64,000 nucleotides of DNA from Armatimonadetes bacterium Uphvl-Ar1 (GTDB lineage Bacteria > Armatimonadota > Fimbriimonadia > Fimbriimonadales > Fimbriimonadaceae). Position 1 is the first letter of the stretch. Each line of letters starts with the position of its first letter. The notes under the pieces were generated by a model. The model was not told the origin of the DNA. It worked only from the letters and a program-made list of their open reading frames with translations, and did no database searches. The stretch is from contig CP021423.1 in NCBI GenBank assembly GCA_002162075.1, positions 806,001 through 870,000 of the forward strand. Direction: 5' to 3'. Both the position numbers and the translations under genes were made by a program. Below, piece by piece: positions 26,074 to 35,267 of the stretch.

Positions 26074-27414
26074 CTATTTGAGAGCAATCGCGGTTAAGTG
26101 CTTTTGCCAATTTTCAAATGCGGATTGAGCGGCGGTGAGTTTGGCAAGTTTGCGTTCACCCTTGTTTTTTATGAATGGTTCGGGATCCGGGAAGAGGCCC
26201 CAGTTGATGTTCATCGGAGCGAATTCGCGGTCGGTTTCGGCGTCACTGAGATGATCGATGAGGGAGCCGTAAGCGGACGCACGAGGGGGAATAGAGGGTT
26301 CGAGACCTTGAGATCGGCGGATGAGGGTGTGGGCGACGTAAATGCCCATCGCGGCAGATTCAACATATCCTTCGACTCCGGTAAGTTGTCCGGCGATGAA
26401 GAGGTTGGGTCGAGTGCGAAATTCGAGCCAAGGATGGAGGGCTTTGGGGGATTCGATGTAGGTGTTGCGGTGGATGACGCCCATTCGGACAAACTCCGCG
26501 TTTTCGAGTCCGGGCACCATGCGGAGGACTTCGAGTTGGGGTCCCCACTTCATCCTTGTTTGACAAGCGACCAGAGAGTAGAGAGTTTTATCTCGGTTTT
26601 CGGGACGAAGCTGGAGGGCGGCCCAGGGGCGACGCTCGGTACGCGGATCGCGCAGACCGACGGGTTTGAAATTGCCGAATCGAAGGGAGTCGTGGCCTTT
26701 TGCGGCAATTTCTTCGATTGGTTTACAGCCTTCAAAGTATTTCGGGTCTTCAAAATCTTTGAGGGGAACGCGTTCGGCGGCAACGAGGGCGGTGATGAAA
26801 GTGTCGTATTCTTCTTTGGAAAACGGGCAGTTGAGGTAGTCGTCTCCTTCGCCTTTGTCGTAGCGCGATTGGGCGAAGATGATGTCGCGGTTGAGGGTGG
26901 AAGCGTCCACGGTGGGGGAGACGGCGTCGTAAAAATAGAGGTGCTCTTGGCCAGTTTGCTCGGCGAGCCATTGGCCGAGGGCTTCACTCGTGAGAGGGCC
27001 AGTTGCGAGAACAAGGGGTTCGCCTTGAGCGAGGATTTCTTCGGCCATTTGGGGAGTGAAGAGTTCGCGGCGGATGGTGATGTTGTGGTTTTGCTCGATT
27101 TGGGCAGTGATTGCGGCGGCAAAGTTGTCGCGATCCACACAGAGGGCGGAGCCGCCGGGGACGGAATGGGTTTCGGCGGTGGGGATGAGGAGGGAGCCAA
27201 GGGCTCTCATTTCGGCTTTGAGTTGTCCGGCGGGGGTGGCTGGGTCTTGGGATTTGAAGCTGTTGGAGCAGACGAGCTCGGCGAAGTGGGTGGTTTTGTG
27301 GGCGGGAGTTTCGTGTGGCCCGCGCATTTCATAGAGGGTGACTTTGAGCCCGTTGGTGGCGCAGATATGGGCGCATTCGGTGCCAGCCATTCCACCGCCG
27401 ACGATATGAATCAT
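26074..27414 (-). CDS. trmFO: FADH2- and folate-dependent tRNA (uracil-54-C5)-methyltransferase
   Basis: TrmFO uses methylenetetrahydrofolate and FADH2 to make ribothymidine at position 54 of tRNA. The 446-residue protein starts MIHIVGGGMAGTECA (FAD site). The family landmarks YEMRG, FAELVCSNSFKS (conserved Cys), PGGSALCVDRD, TGPLTSEAL, the catalytic-Cys segment EGCKPIEEIA, and PFNFMN-region equivalents near INWGLFPDPE are present. The length matches the family. It has no close co-directional partner. The 180 bases upstream hold nothing recognised except repeat B2. Confidence 0.95.
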   Translation of the reverse strand: MIHIVGGGMAGTECAHICATNGLKVTLYEMRGPHETPAHKTTHFAELVCSNSFKSQDPATPAGQLKAEMRALGSLLIPTAETHSVPGGSALCVDRDNFAAAITAQIEQNHNITIRRELFTPQMAEEILAQGEPLVLATGPLTSEALGQWLAEQTGQEHLYFYDAVSPTVDASTLNRDIIFAQSRYDKGEGDDYLNCPFSKEEYDTFITALVAAERVPLKDFEDPKYFEGCKPIEEIAAKGHDSLRFGNFKPVGLRDPRTERRPWAALQLRPENRDKTLYSLVACQTRMKWGPQLEVLRMVPGLENAEFVRMGVIHRNTYIESPKALHPWLEFRTRPNLFIAGQLTGVEGYVESAAMGIYVAHTLIRRSQGLEPSIPPRASAYGSLIDHLSDAETDREFAPMNINWGLFPDPEPFIKNKGERKLAKLTAAQSAFENWQKHLTAIALK

Positions 27415-27598
27415 TGGATTCTATTGTGGCGGGTTTTGGAGGTTGGAAGTTAGGGACACTGAAAGCTGATTCGTAGGGTTAGAGAAGTCATGTTGGTTCT
27501 TGACCTGTTTAGCTTAAGAAATGAGACACAGTTGATTTGGGAGTGAACCGTACGCGTATGGATCAACAATAAAATTTGCAAGTATCTATGAGTACTGG

Positions 27599-27641
27599 TG
27601 ACCTCACCCCCAACCCCCTCTCCATTAAAACGGAGAGGGGG
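27599..27641. repeat. Palindromic repeat family B, copy 2
   Basis: This is nearly identical to 7917-7961: TGACCTCACCCCC, linker, then a 10-bp stem (27614-27623 with 27632-27641) closing ATTAAAAC. As in copy 1, it lies just past the stop of a minus-strand gene, here only 3 bases from the penicillin acylase stop. Confidence 0.8.
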
Positions 27642-27644
27642 CTT

Positions 27645-29858
27645 TTACTCCCAGCCCCACATGACTTTGTATTTCCAATCTCGGATGAGGGGGATTTGAG
27701 TTGTGGCGTTGGGGCCAGATTCGGAGACTCCTGGTCCGGCGACGGAGCGGGCTGAGGGCCAAAACTGGCCAAATTCGGTGATTTGGATGTAGGTTCCTCG
27801 GGCGTTGTAAGGGATCGGGTCTTGATTGGTGTAGCGTATCTGACCGGGGGTGAATTTCCAAGATTTGTAGTCAGTGCTTTGAGTTTTTTCGAGAGACTCG
27901 ATGGCTTTGGTTTGGGCAGCGGTGATGACTTCGGATTTTGATCGGGTGCCGAGGTAGTTGAACTTCGTTGTTCCGTTGAGAGCGTTGATGATGACATCGG
28001 GCTGCAGAACTTGGACGAAGAGGTTATCAGCGGTGAAGTTGCCCAGTTGATTCAGGAAGAGTTCGCGGCGGAGTTGGGTGATCGTTTCGTTGAAAACGAG
28101 AGGTTCGGGGGTTCCGATGAGGTTCTTGCCGTTGTAGTCACGGAGAAGGGAAGAGGCACGGTGCGGGGCGAGGCTTTGAATGAATTGGGGTTGAAATGCT
28201 TGGAAAGTGTCGTGGTCTTCTCGGGCGATGGTGAAGGCGGCGCGCTCGACGAGTTCGGGAGAGAGTTTGGGGGACTGGAGATAGAAGGGGATGTTTTTGC
28301 TACGGAAGTAGCGACCCCAGACGGGAGTATCGCCGTTGGGCCACCAGGCGATGGGTTTGTTGTTCCAGTTGGTGAGGAGTCCGCTGGTGGGATTGTCGGC
28401 GCGGGGCATATCTACTGAACTCACGAACCCTCGCCACTGGTTGTCTTTGGTGTCGAGGGTTGGGAGTCGGGGATCAACCCCACGGGCTCGGATGGGCATG
28501 AAGCCGCAGAAGCGGTAGCCGATATCGCCTTGTTTGGTGGCAAAGAAGAGGTTGAAACTCACGGGGATCTTTGCGGCGAAGATCGAAAAGTCGGAAGGTT
28601 GTTTGGCGGCGTAGAGATCAAAGAGGGCGGCGGTGGAGGCGATTTCTCGTTTCCAGAATGGGGAGCGGAGGCTGTAGACAGCTTTGCTTGAATTGGACTT
28701 GAGGAGGACGGGGCCGTGAATGGTGCGGAGTTGAGTCACCGTGCGGTCTGGTTCGCCATTGACTTTGAGGGTGAAGGGAATTTCGTCGAGCTTGTAGTCG
28801 ATGTCGGCGGAGGTGTAGGTTTGGGAATCTTTGAGGGGGCTGACGAAGATGTCTTCCAGGTCAGCGACTCCGGACGTGAAACCCCAGGCGGCGTGGGGGG
28901 TGTATCCGATGACGATGCCGGGGATGCCGGGGACATTCATTCCGGCGACTTTGAGATCGGGGGTTTCGATGGCGGCTTCGTGGACTACGCTGGGGGTGTT
29001 GTGACCCATTTGGGGAGCGGTAAGGAGAATGGGGTGGTTGGTTATTGATCGGCGGGGGCTGACGACGATGGCGTAGCTTCCCATTTTGTGGACGACGGAA
29101 TTTGATTCGGCGACGAGTTTGGCGTCCTCCATGCTGGCGAGGCGGACGGCTCCGGCGAGTTCGAGGAGATTTGTATTGGGGAGGGCTTTGAGGTGGGCTT
29201 CGGATTCGGGCCGGTTGAAATTGAAGATTTCGGGGGCGCGGAGGGTGACGTCGTCACGTTTTTCGACGGTGGTGGGGGCGAGGGGTTCGTTTTGCCAGGC
29301 GAGATCATCGAGGACATCGAGGATGTTGTCGCGAACAGTGGGGCGGGTGCGGAGGTACTGGACGAGGGCGTAGTTACGGAGTTCTCCGGCACCACCTTGA
29401 CCGAATTGGCGGGAGAGGTTGACGGCGATGGCGGCGGAATCGGTGAGGGTCCAGGGGCGAGGAACGAACCGGTTCGTTGTGTAGCCTTCGGGGAGGGTGT
29501 TGGTGGCGACTCGATTTGTGATGGTGTCGTTGATGCCTTGGACATAGGCGGACCAGGCGACTTTGACATTGGCGGGGAGTTGGTCGATCATGTCGGCGTA
29601 CTCCTCGGGGGTGTATTGTTTTTGGAGGGTGGCGGTATCGGCGGCGACGGTGCTGGGGCCGAAGACTTCGGACATTTGTCCGAGGGAGGATCGGCGGGCC
29701 ATTTCGAGTTGCCAGAGTCGGTCTTCGGCGATGGCTTGGCCCATAAGGCGGAATGCTTCGGCCTGGGTTTGGGCCTTGATCATGGGGACGCCGTACGAGT
29801 CGCGGGTGATTGTGGGGGTTTGGGCGAGGAGGATGCCCGCGAGGGCGGCGATGATCAT
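27645..29858 (-). CDS. Penicillin acylase family protein (N-terminal nucleophile hydrolase)
   Basis: 737 residues beginning MIIAALAGILLAQTPT, a short signal peptide for export. Penicillin acylases are made as a precursor that cuts itself so a Ser, at the start of the beta chain, becomes the nucleophile. The alpha part shows GQAIAEDRLWQLEMARR and LPEGY. The likely cleavage site is before the Ser in AESNSVVHKMGS, followed by GHNTPSVVHEA, PGIPGIVIGYTPHAAWGFT and the C-terminal VAGPGVSESG. The natural substrate may be an acyl-homoserine lactone, peptide or other amide; sequence alone does not decide. It is co-directional with the downstream trmFO but separated by 230 bases and repeat B2. Confidence 0.9.
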   Translation of the reverse strand: MIIAALAGILLAQTPTITRDSYGVPMIKAQTQAEAFRLMGQAIAEDRLWQLEMARRSSLGQMSEVFGPSTVAADTATLQKQYTPEEYADMIDQLPANVKVAWSAYVQGINDTITNRVATNTLPEGYTTNRFVPRPWTLTDSAAIAVNLSRQFGQGGAGELRNYALVQYLRTRPTVRDNILDVLDDLAWQNEPLAPTTVEKRDDVTLRAPEIFNFNRPESEAHLKALPNTNLLELAGAVRLASMEDAKLVAESNSVVHKMGSYAIVVSPRRSITNHPILLTAPQMGHNTPSVVHEAAIETPDLKVAGMNVPGIPGIVIGYTPHAAWGFTSGVADLEDIFVSPLKDSQTYTSADIDYKLDEIPFTLKVNGEPDRTVTQLRTIHGPVLLKSNSSKAVYSLRSPFWKREIASTAALFDLYAAKQPSDFSIFAAKIPVSFNLFFATKQGDIGYRFCGFMPIRARGVDPRLPTLDTKDNQWRGFVSSVDMPRADNPTSGLLTNWNNKPIAWWPNGDTPVWGRYFRSKNIPFYLQSPKLSPELVERAAFTIAREDHDTFQAFQPQFIQSLAPHRASSLLRDYNGKNLIGTPEPLVFNETITQLRRELFLNQLGNFTADNLFVQVLQPDVIINALNGTTKFNYLGTRSKSEVITAAQTKAIESLEKTQSTDYKSWKFTPGQIRYTNQDPIPYNARGTYIQITEFGQFWPSARSVAGPGVSESGPNATTQIPLIRDWKYKVMWGWE

Positions 29859-29892
29859 GGGGTGGTTTTACCCTTTGGCCTTGGTTAGTGGT

Positions 29893-30114
29893 TTAGGGAA
29901 GTCGTTTTTGGGAGCCGGGGAGGGATTTGTCGCCACCAGTGACGCGGTAGATGACATAGAGGACGCCGAGGACGATGGCGGCGGGGATGGCGAGTTTGAG
30001 GACGAGGCCGATGAGGCCGACGGCGAGTCCGCCGATGAGTTTGACGCCGAAGATGAGGCCGATGATGACGAGGAAGGCGATTCCGATGAGTTTGAGGGGG
30101 CTGGCGTTTTTCAT
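29893..30114 (-). CDS. Small membrane protein
   Basis: 73 residues: a short polar N-terminus, then almost continuous Gly-rich hydrophobic sequence (residues 8-60) that can form two transmembrane helices, and a basic C-terminal tail (GGDKSLPGSQKRLP). The start ATG at 30114 has AGAGG 9 bases upstream. The next minus-strand gene (penicillin acylase) begins 34 bases downstream of its stop, so they may be in one operon. The function is unknown. Confidence 0.65.
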   Translation of the reverse strand: MKNASPLKLIGIAFLVIIGLIFGVKLIGGLAVGLIGLVLKLAIPAAIVLGVLYVIYRVTGGDKSLPGSQKRLP

Positions 30115-30193
30115 TTTGGTTGCCTCTTGATTGTGGAGACGGTGGAGGCGGGGGGTGGGTTGCGAGGGATTAGGCCTGAGTTACTTTGGTGGA

Positions 30194-30952
30194 TCAGCCG
30201 ATCACTTTGTTGAGTTCCCTTAAGCGGATGTCGGCAAGCTGCTTTGCTTTCGGGTCGGGGTTGATGCGCTTGACTTCTTGCCATTCGTCGCGGGCTTGGC
30301 GGGCGTGGTCAACTTTCTTCGTGAGATTGTATAGTTTGTAAAGCAAGGTTGCACGAATTCCAACATGATCTACTTCTTTGTATTCATGCTGGATTTGATT
30401 CAGCTTGGTAATGCTTGACAGCACTCGCTTGGAACTCTGCGACGAATAAAGCCCCTCGAGAACATATGCCTTAGATACATTGATTTCCTTTGGATAGAGA
30501 TTCAGGAGGCGAGTCCCAGTGTCCCTATGCCAATTTGGTGACTGTTTGTAGAAATTCAATGCGATGTAGCCTGACTTGACAAATTCGGGGTCGGTCGATC
30601 CGACACTATTCGACAATTGGTTGATCAACTTTGGCGAAAGAAGCTCTTCTCGAAGTTCTTTACTGAAGCTCACTAAGTACCGAGCGCAGAGATAGGCGTG
30701 ATAGACAGAGGTCTCGTCTCCAATTGATTCTGAAAATGCCTTGATTTTTTTGAGTCGATTGATGCGGGAATCTTTGGACAACATGACTATCCGTTCATCA
30801 ACTTCAGTCTTCCTCTTCAACCACCTAGCTGAAACCTTTGATTCCATCGGCAAGACAACCCATTCGCTGATCTGTGGATTAGATAACTGCTCATGCTCGA
30901 CTTTAACACAATGCGTTCCAGCAGCAAGATAGAATAGGATTGCAACTCTCAT
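30194..30952 (-). CDS. Unknown protein, tandem paralogue of the 31025 gene
   Basis: 252 residues, mostly helical. It shares with its upstream neighbour the blocks DSR-x-NR-x-x-K, S-x-DPEF...Y-x-AL, and P-x-W then a stretch ending NLYPKE, so the two are duplicated copies. The N-terminus (MRVAILFYLAAGTHC) could be a short signal peptide. The C-terminal half looks like TPR-type alpha-alpha hairpins. The region is AT-richer than the flanking acylase and DUF4139 genes. I do not recognise a family. Confidence 0.6.
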   Translation of the reverse strand: MRVAILFYLAAGTHCVKVEHEQLSNPQISEWVVLPMESKVSARWLKRKTEVDERIVMLSKDSRINRLKKIKAFSESIGDETSVYHAYLCARYLVSFSKELREELLSPKLINQLSNSVGSTDPEFVKSGYIALNFYKQSPNWHRDTGTRLLNLYPKEINVSKAYVLEGLYSSQSSKRVLSSITKLNQIQHEYKEVDHVGIRATLLYKLYNLTKKVDHARQARDEWQEVKRINPDPKAKQLADIRLRELNKVIG

Positions 30953-31024
30953 AGCTTTGGGTGGGACGAAAAATGATGTGACTTCGAAACGGATATCTCA
31001 CGCAATCTTTGATAGTGGCTCAAA

Positions 31025-31759
31025 CTAGCCCCACTTTCTTACGTAAGCATCTAGCCGTTGCATCATAGCTTTTGCTTTGACTTCATCTCCAATTGTATCA
31101 ATATATTTTCGCATGGCTATTTTAGCCCGACTATAGTCTTCCGATTCACGAGTTCTTGAAAAGATTGCCAGCATTGCCCAGCAGTGTAACTCTGAATACC
31201 GATTGACTGAAATGACTCCAGCTAGTCGCTTTGTAAGTAATGATGTTGCTGCCTTAATTTGAGCAAGACTGCCTCTCCCGCGTACAGAATCCCAGACATA
31301 CCCCTCAATCAGTAGCAAGTCATCTGGAAAGATATTTATCACTTTCGATCCAATATTACCCCAAGAAGGGTGTTGTGCATCATTTATAGATAGAGCCGTA
31401 TATGCGGCTCTCCAAAACTCCGGATCCTGAGAACCCTCAGCATCCGATATTAAAGCAAGAGATTGTCCAAATTTTGAATGACTTCTGAGATCGTCTCGAA
31501 AACTTGTCAAGATAAGCGAAAGAAAATGAATCGAGTCAGACTTTTGTGACTTTGCGCATTCGTTGAAAATTGAAGTGAATTTCGAGAAACGGTTGCTTCT
31601 CGAATCATCTTTGAGAAATTGAAGCCGATCAGTGTTCTTGGCGCGGACAGAAGTCCAATAAGGACTGACACCTCCGAGCATTTCTCGCTCGTACCACGCC
31701 GAGTTGCGACTTTGTGAAGATGGCAACAGCAAAACGCTCGCAAGGAAGTATGCTATCAT
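31025..31759 (-). CDS. Unknown exported helical protein, tandem paralogue of the 30194 gene
   Basis: 244 residues from ATG 31759, preferred over 31774 because MIAYFLASVLLLPSSQS is a signal peptide. Shared blocks with the 30194 protein are LKDDSRSNR, SQDPEFWRAAYTAL and PSWGNIGSKVINIFPDD. The C-terminal part again suggests helical repeats (SEDYSRAKIAMRKYIDTIGDE). It overlaps or abuts the end of the large secreted protein gene (stop at 31756), so the three genes look like one minus-strand operon. Function unknown. Confidence 0.65.
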   Translation of the reverse strand: MIAYFLASVLLLPSSQSRNSAWYEREMLGGVSPYWTSVRAKNTDRLQFLKDDSRSNRFSKFTSIFNECAKSQKSDSIHFLSLILTSFRDDLRSHSKFGQSLALISDAEGSQDPEFWRAAYTALSINDAQHPSWGNIGSKVINIFPDDLLLIEGYVWDSVRGRGSLAQIKAATSLLTKRLAGVISVNRYSELHCWAMLAIFSRTRESEDYSRAKIAMRKYIDTIGDEVKAKAMMQRLDAYVRKWG

Positions 31760-33599
31760 CGTGGCTCCACCCACAGTGTATGGTAACCTCGCATCGGAGA
31801 AATATACTGTGTATTGGAATTGATTGCTTTGTGTAGGAATCCACTTTCATTGTATTCTAGAGTAGTAATATATTGTATTATTAACCCTTGTCTTGAGGTT
31901 ACGCGCCATTTTAGGTTCGAGCGATAGTTTGCATCCCAATCTAATTGAACAAGTGGATTAACTTCCGTGCGAGGAAAGGCACCATCCCGCGAAAGCGGAA
32001 ATGTGGCAGGCGTAGTGAGCTGTTCGGAGAAGATTGACTGAAGAGCTATTCGCACCGCTGGAGCAGCTAGCTTTTGAGCATAAGGAGCGTTTCTGAGTGC
32101 AAAGTCAGCCACATCTACGCCTAAGTTTAGAACATGTGTAGCAGCAGTCGATGATGCATATTGCTCTATTTCCTCCGCTCCCAGAAATTCATGGGAGGAA
32201 CTCAATACATAAAGCCCTTGTGTATGAGTTTCATGATGAACAGGGACAAGATTGCGATCGGTAAAATTTGCCAACGGATAGTGTTCTGGCGTAATTTCGA
32301 AGACCTGAGAGTACTGAATGGGTACCGAACTTTCAACATAATCGACATCGTACTTTACTTTAGCCTTGACTCCGTCACGATAATTTACTTCAAAGATAAC
32401 AGGTTGCGTACTACCAACGTCTTGGTCGCTCTCTCCAATCACAAGAGAGGGTGTTCCTGGGATTGGAAAGTGTTGAATCCAAATGATAGGATTTGCCGCG
32501 AAAGAGCCCTGTGTGGTAGATGTCGAAATAACCCAAGGAAATGCACCTGACATTGGATGATATGTTGGGTTCAAGTTCGGATTCGGGTTTGTTATTGTCC
32601 AAGAGAAATCACCGTGACCAATCTGTTCTCCTTGATAAAAAGTACTAGTTCCAATGAAATGTAAGGGAGTCTTCAGCGAGAATACATTACTGACGCTTCT
32701 TGGATTTCGAAAGAGTGCGATTGGAAAACGCATATATCTGCTGTATGCAGAATGCGACTCTTCCACGATCGCTTCTCGCTGAAAAGCAGGCGAATTGAAA
32801 GTTAGTTGATAGGTAAAATTTTCATGCTGACACAGCGCGTTGTGGTTTTCAACTGAAAGAAGTGGAGTTGCTTTCCAAAACGGCGCACCGCTCACTGAGA
32901 GGCCAATTCGATTGGAATCGAGGGTGGCGGTAGCGGATTGGGCTTCGGCCCAAACAAGTGGTGAATTGGCAGAGGAAGTAGCCGAGGCGCTCGGGCTGAA
33001 TTCTAGTTCTCCGTAGCCGCTGGAGTTTAGGGGGATGATTCGCAGATTGCGGCCCGACGAGCGCTCGCCGCCCAATCCTCCAACACCTTCTTCAATCATG
33101 AAAGATGAGTACTCAGACTCGTCACCCAGTCCATTGTCGGCTTGTGAATTCCCGCTTGGCAAAAACGCGGCGTAAGCCGTGGAGTCAACCACGACACCGA
33201 CTTCGGTGGGCATTTGTTGGGGGTCTCCGGAATACTGAACGACAACTTTCAAGGTTCCTTCGCTCGTCATTTCTACGGGCGTCGTGATTCCATCCGTATT
33301 GCCAGCGGGCGCTCCCGGTGAGAGGCTCGGTCCGCCAATACCGCCATTGCTAAAGGTATTCCCGTTTAGTCTCCACCCTGATTCGAGCCAGTTCCTTGTC
33401 CAGTGATTTGAATAGACGATGCCCTGGGCGTTGCGGTGGAAGGTTGTTACCTCGTCCAGTCCTTCAACGGTCACGATCGAAACTGTAACTGAGTTCCCCC
33501 CCCCCCCGGACCGCCTGGTCCGCCTTGGACTTGGGCGGATGCGACGAGGGCGAAAAGGAGTGCGGAGAGAAGAGTGCAGAGACGAAGGAAATTGCTCAT
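31756..33599 (-). CDS. Large secreted protein with a poly-G tract that puts signal peptide and body in different frames
   Basis: From ATG 33599 the frame gives a clear signal peptide (MSNFLRLCTLLSALLFALVASA) then QVQGGPGG. After this comes a run of 12 G on the coding strand (33496-33507). The rest of the protein, about 580 residues starting NSVTVSIVTVEGLDEV, is one frame away and ends at 31756. Ten or thirteen G would join them. The body is beta-rich, with many Asn, Ser, Thr and Pro, and near the C-terminus SRQGLIIQYITTLEYNESGFL; no known domain was recognised. The gene heads the minus-strand group with the two paralogues. It is either a homopolymer sequencing error or a phase-variable surface protein. 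Confidence 0.7.
33496..33507 (-). repeat. Poly-G (12) tract inside a secreted protein gene
   Basis: Twelve consecutive C on the plus strand (G on the coding strand) directly follow the signal peptide codons and a GGPGG segment. Tract length decides whether the downstream frame is read: 10 or 13 is ON, 12 is OFF. No other homopolymer this long was noticed in the window. Confidence 0.85.
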
Positions 33600-33792
33600 G
33601 ATTTTTCACATTGACGGATCAACTGACTTCCATGATACAAAAAGAATTTTTAGATTTGCAAGGAAAATATTTGGGAACTTAAAACTGAGTTCAGATGGAT
33701 GTAGAGCAACGGCGATTTTTTAAATATTCACCGGGTGAATGCTCGGGTCTCGCGGAAACGATGGGTGTAGGTGGGGCGTCTGGGTTGTTGAG

Positions 33793-35232
33793 ATGATTAC
33801 AGGGGCAATGATGAGTTTGGTACTGGCTTCGCAACCGAGTTCGACGGAATTGACGATTTATAACGGTGGATTTGCGCTGGTGAAAGAGCAGCGGAATCTG
33901 AATTTGAAGGTGGGTGAGCAGGAGGTTGCGGTTCAGGATGTGGCGCAGATGATCGAGGCGAATTCGGTGGCGATCAAGAGTTTGAGTGCGCCGGGGTCTT
34001 TTTCGGTTTTGGAGCAGAACTACCAGTACGATTTGATTTCGCCGATTGCGATTTTGAACAAGGCGGTGGGGAGTGAGATTACGTTTAACCGGGTGTTGCC
34101 GAACGGAGATCGGGAGCGGCTTACGGGAACTTTGATGAGTGCGCCGACTCAGATTGTGGGGAATGCGAACGGGGGGAGTTCGATGACTTGGAATGGGATG
34201 GTGATCCAGACGGCGGATGGCCGGGTGATTTTGAATCCGAGCGGGGAGATTGAGGTGAGTTCGATTCCGGCGGGGTTGATCACTAAGCCGACGCTCGTGT
34301 GGTTGCTCAATGCGGCGAAAGCGGGGGCGAACCAGGTTGAGCTGAGCTATATCACGGGCGGGATGACTTGGAAGTCGGACTATGTGTTTTCTTTGGATGC
34401 GGAAGGGAAGAAGGCGGATTTGAAGGGTTGGGTGACGCTGACGAATAATTGCGGGACGAGCTTTGCGGTGAATAAGTTGAAGTTGTTGGCGGGGGATGTT
34501 CAGCGGGTTCAGCCTCAGAATCAGGGTGGTTTTGGGGGAGGGGGAGCTCGACTTGCGATGTCGAAGGCGGCAGATGCTGGTTTTGCAGAGGAGCAGTTTG
34601 CGGATTATCACTTGTACACGTTGCTCCGCCCGACGACGGTGAAGGATAAGGAGATCAAGCAGGTGAGTTTGATGGAGGCGACGGGGGTGCCAATGAAGAA
34701 GCGGTTGCTTGCGGATGCGATGCGCAATTACGGTCAGTATCAGCCGAATGAGGGGGCGGTGGGGCTTGGCGAGATCAAGCCATTGATTCAGCTGGAGTTC
34801 AAGAATTCTAAGGAAAACCAGATGGGGATGCCTTTGCCGAAAGGAGTGGTCAAAGTTTATCAGCGGGATTCGGCGGGTTCGTTACAGCTTTTGGGCGAGG
34901 ATGAGATTGACCACACTCCGAAAGAGGAAACGGTGATGTTGACGGTGGGCCGCGCGTTTGATGTGCGAGTTGATCGAAAGCGGACGATGTTCAAGTGGTT
35001 CCGGAATGGTAACTCGGTTAGGGGATCGGATGAGACGTTCGAGATTGAGGTTCGGAATCGGAAAGAAACTCCGGAGACGGTGACGGTTTGGGAGCGCCAT
35101 TGGTGGGAGCATTCTTTGACGTCTTCGAGTATTCCGGCGAAGAAATTGGATGCGAACATCTATGAGTTTGTGGTGGATTTGAAGCCAAATGAGGTGAAAA
35201 CGATCACTTATACCGTCGCGACCCGTTGGTAG
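33793..35232 (+). CDS. DUF4139 domain-containing protein
   Basis: About 479 residues from ATG 33793, which gives a short hydrophobic export signal (MITGAMMSLVLA). An earlier ATG at 33739 would add an unlikely Trp/Gly-rich N-terminus. The body starts ELTIYNGGFALVKEQR and includes WLLNAAKAGANQVELSYITGGMTWKSDYVF and LKGWVTLTNNCGTSF, the hallmark region of the DUF4139 (mucoidy-inhibitor MuiA-like) family. The C-terminal beta domain ends LKPNEVKTITYTVATRW. A Gly-rich loop (GGFGGGGAR) interrupts the middle. The role is unknown; location is probably periplasmic. It precedes the polyphosphate genes by 35 bases. Confidence 0.85.
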   Translation: MITGAMMSLVLASQPSSTELTIYNGGFALVKEQRNLNLKVGEQEVAVQDVAQMIEANSVAIKSLSAPGSFSVLEQNYQYDLISPIAILNKAVGSEITFNRVLPNGDRERLTGTLMSAPTQIVGNANGGSSMTWNGMVIQTADGRVILNPSGEIEVSSIPAGLITKPTLVWLLNAAKAGANQVELSYITGGMTWKSDYVFSLDAEGKKADLKGWVTLTNNCGTSFAVNKLKLLAGDVQRVQPQNQGGFGGGGARLAMSKAADAGFAEEQFADYHLYTLLRPTTVKDKEIKQVSLMEATGVPMKKRLLADAMRNYGQYQPNEGAVGLGEIKPLIQLEFKNSKENQMGMPLPKGVVKVYQRDSAGSLQLLGEDEIDHTPKEETVMLTVGRAFDVRVDRKRTMFKWFRNGNSVRGSDETFEIEVRNRKETPETVTVWERHWWEHSLTSSSIPAKKLDANIYEFVVDLKPNEVKTITYTVATRW

Positions 35233-35267
35233 GGTTAAGGTGAGTTCGGCCTGTCATACTGAGAGGT

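Noticed and set aside
26098-27453. A 451-codon plus-strand ORF opposite trmFO
   Set aside because: It is a low-complexity Gly/Phe-rich antisense shadow of trmFO.
33691-34611. A 306-codon minus-strand ORF opposite the DUF4139 gene
   Set aside because: It is Arg/His/Pro-rich, has no recognisable motif and mirrors a real gene.
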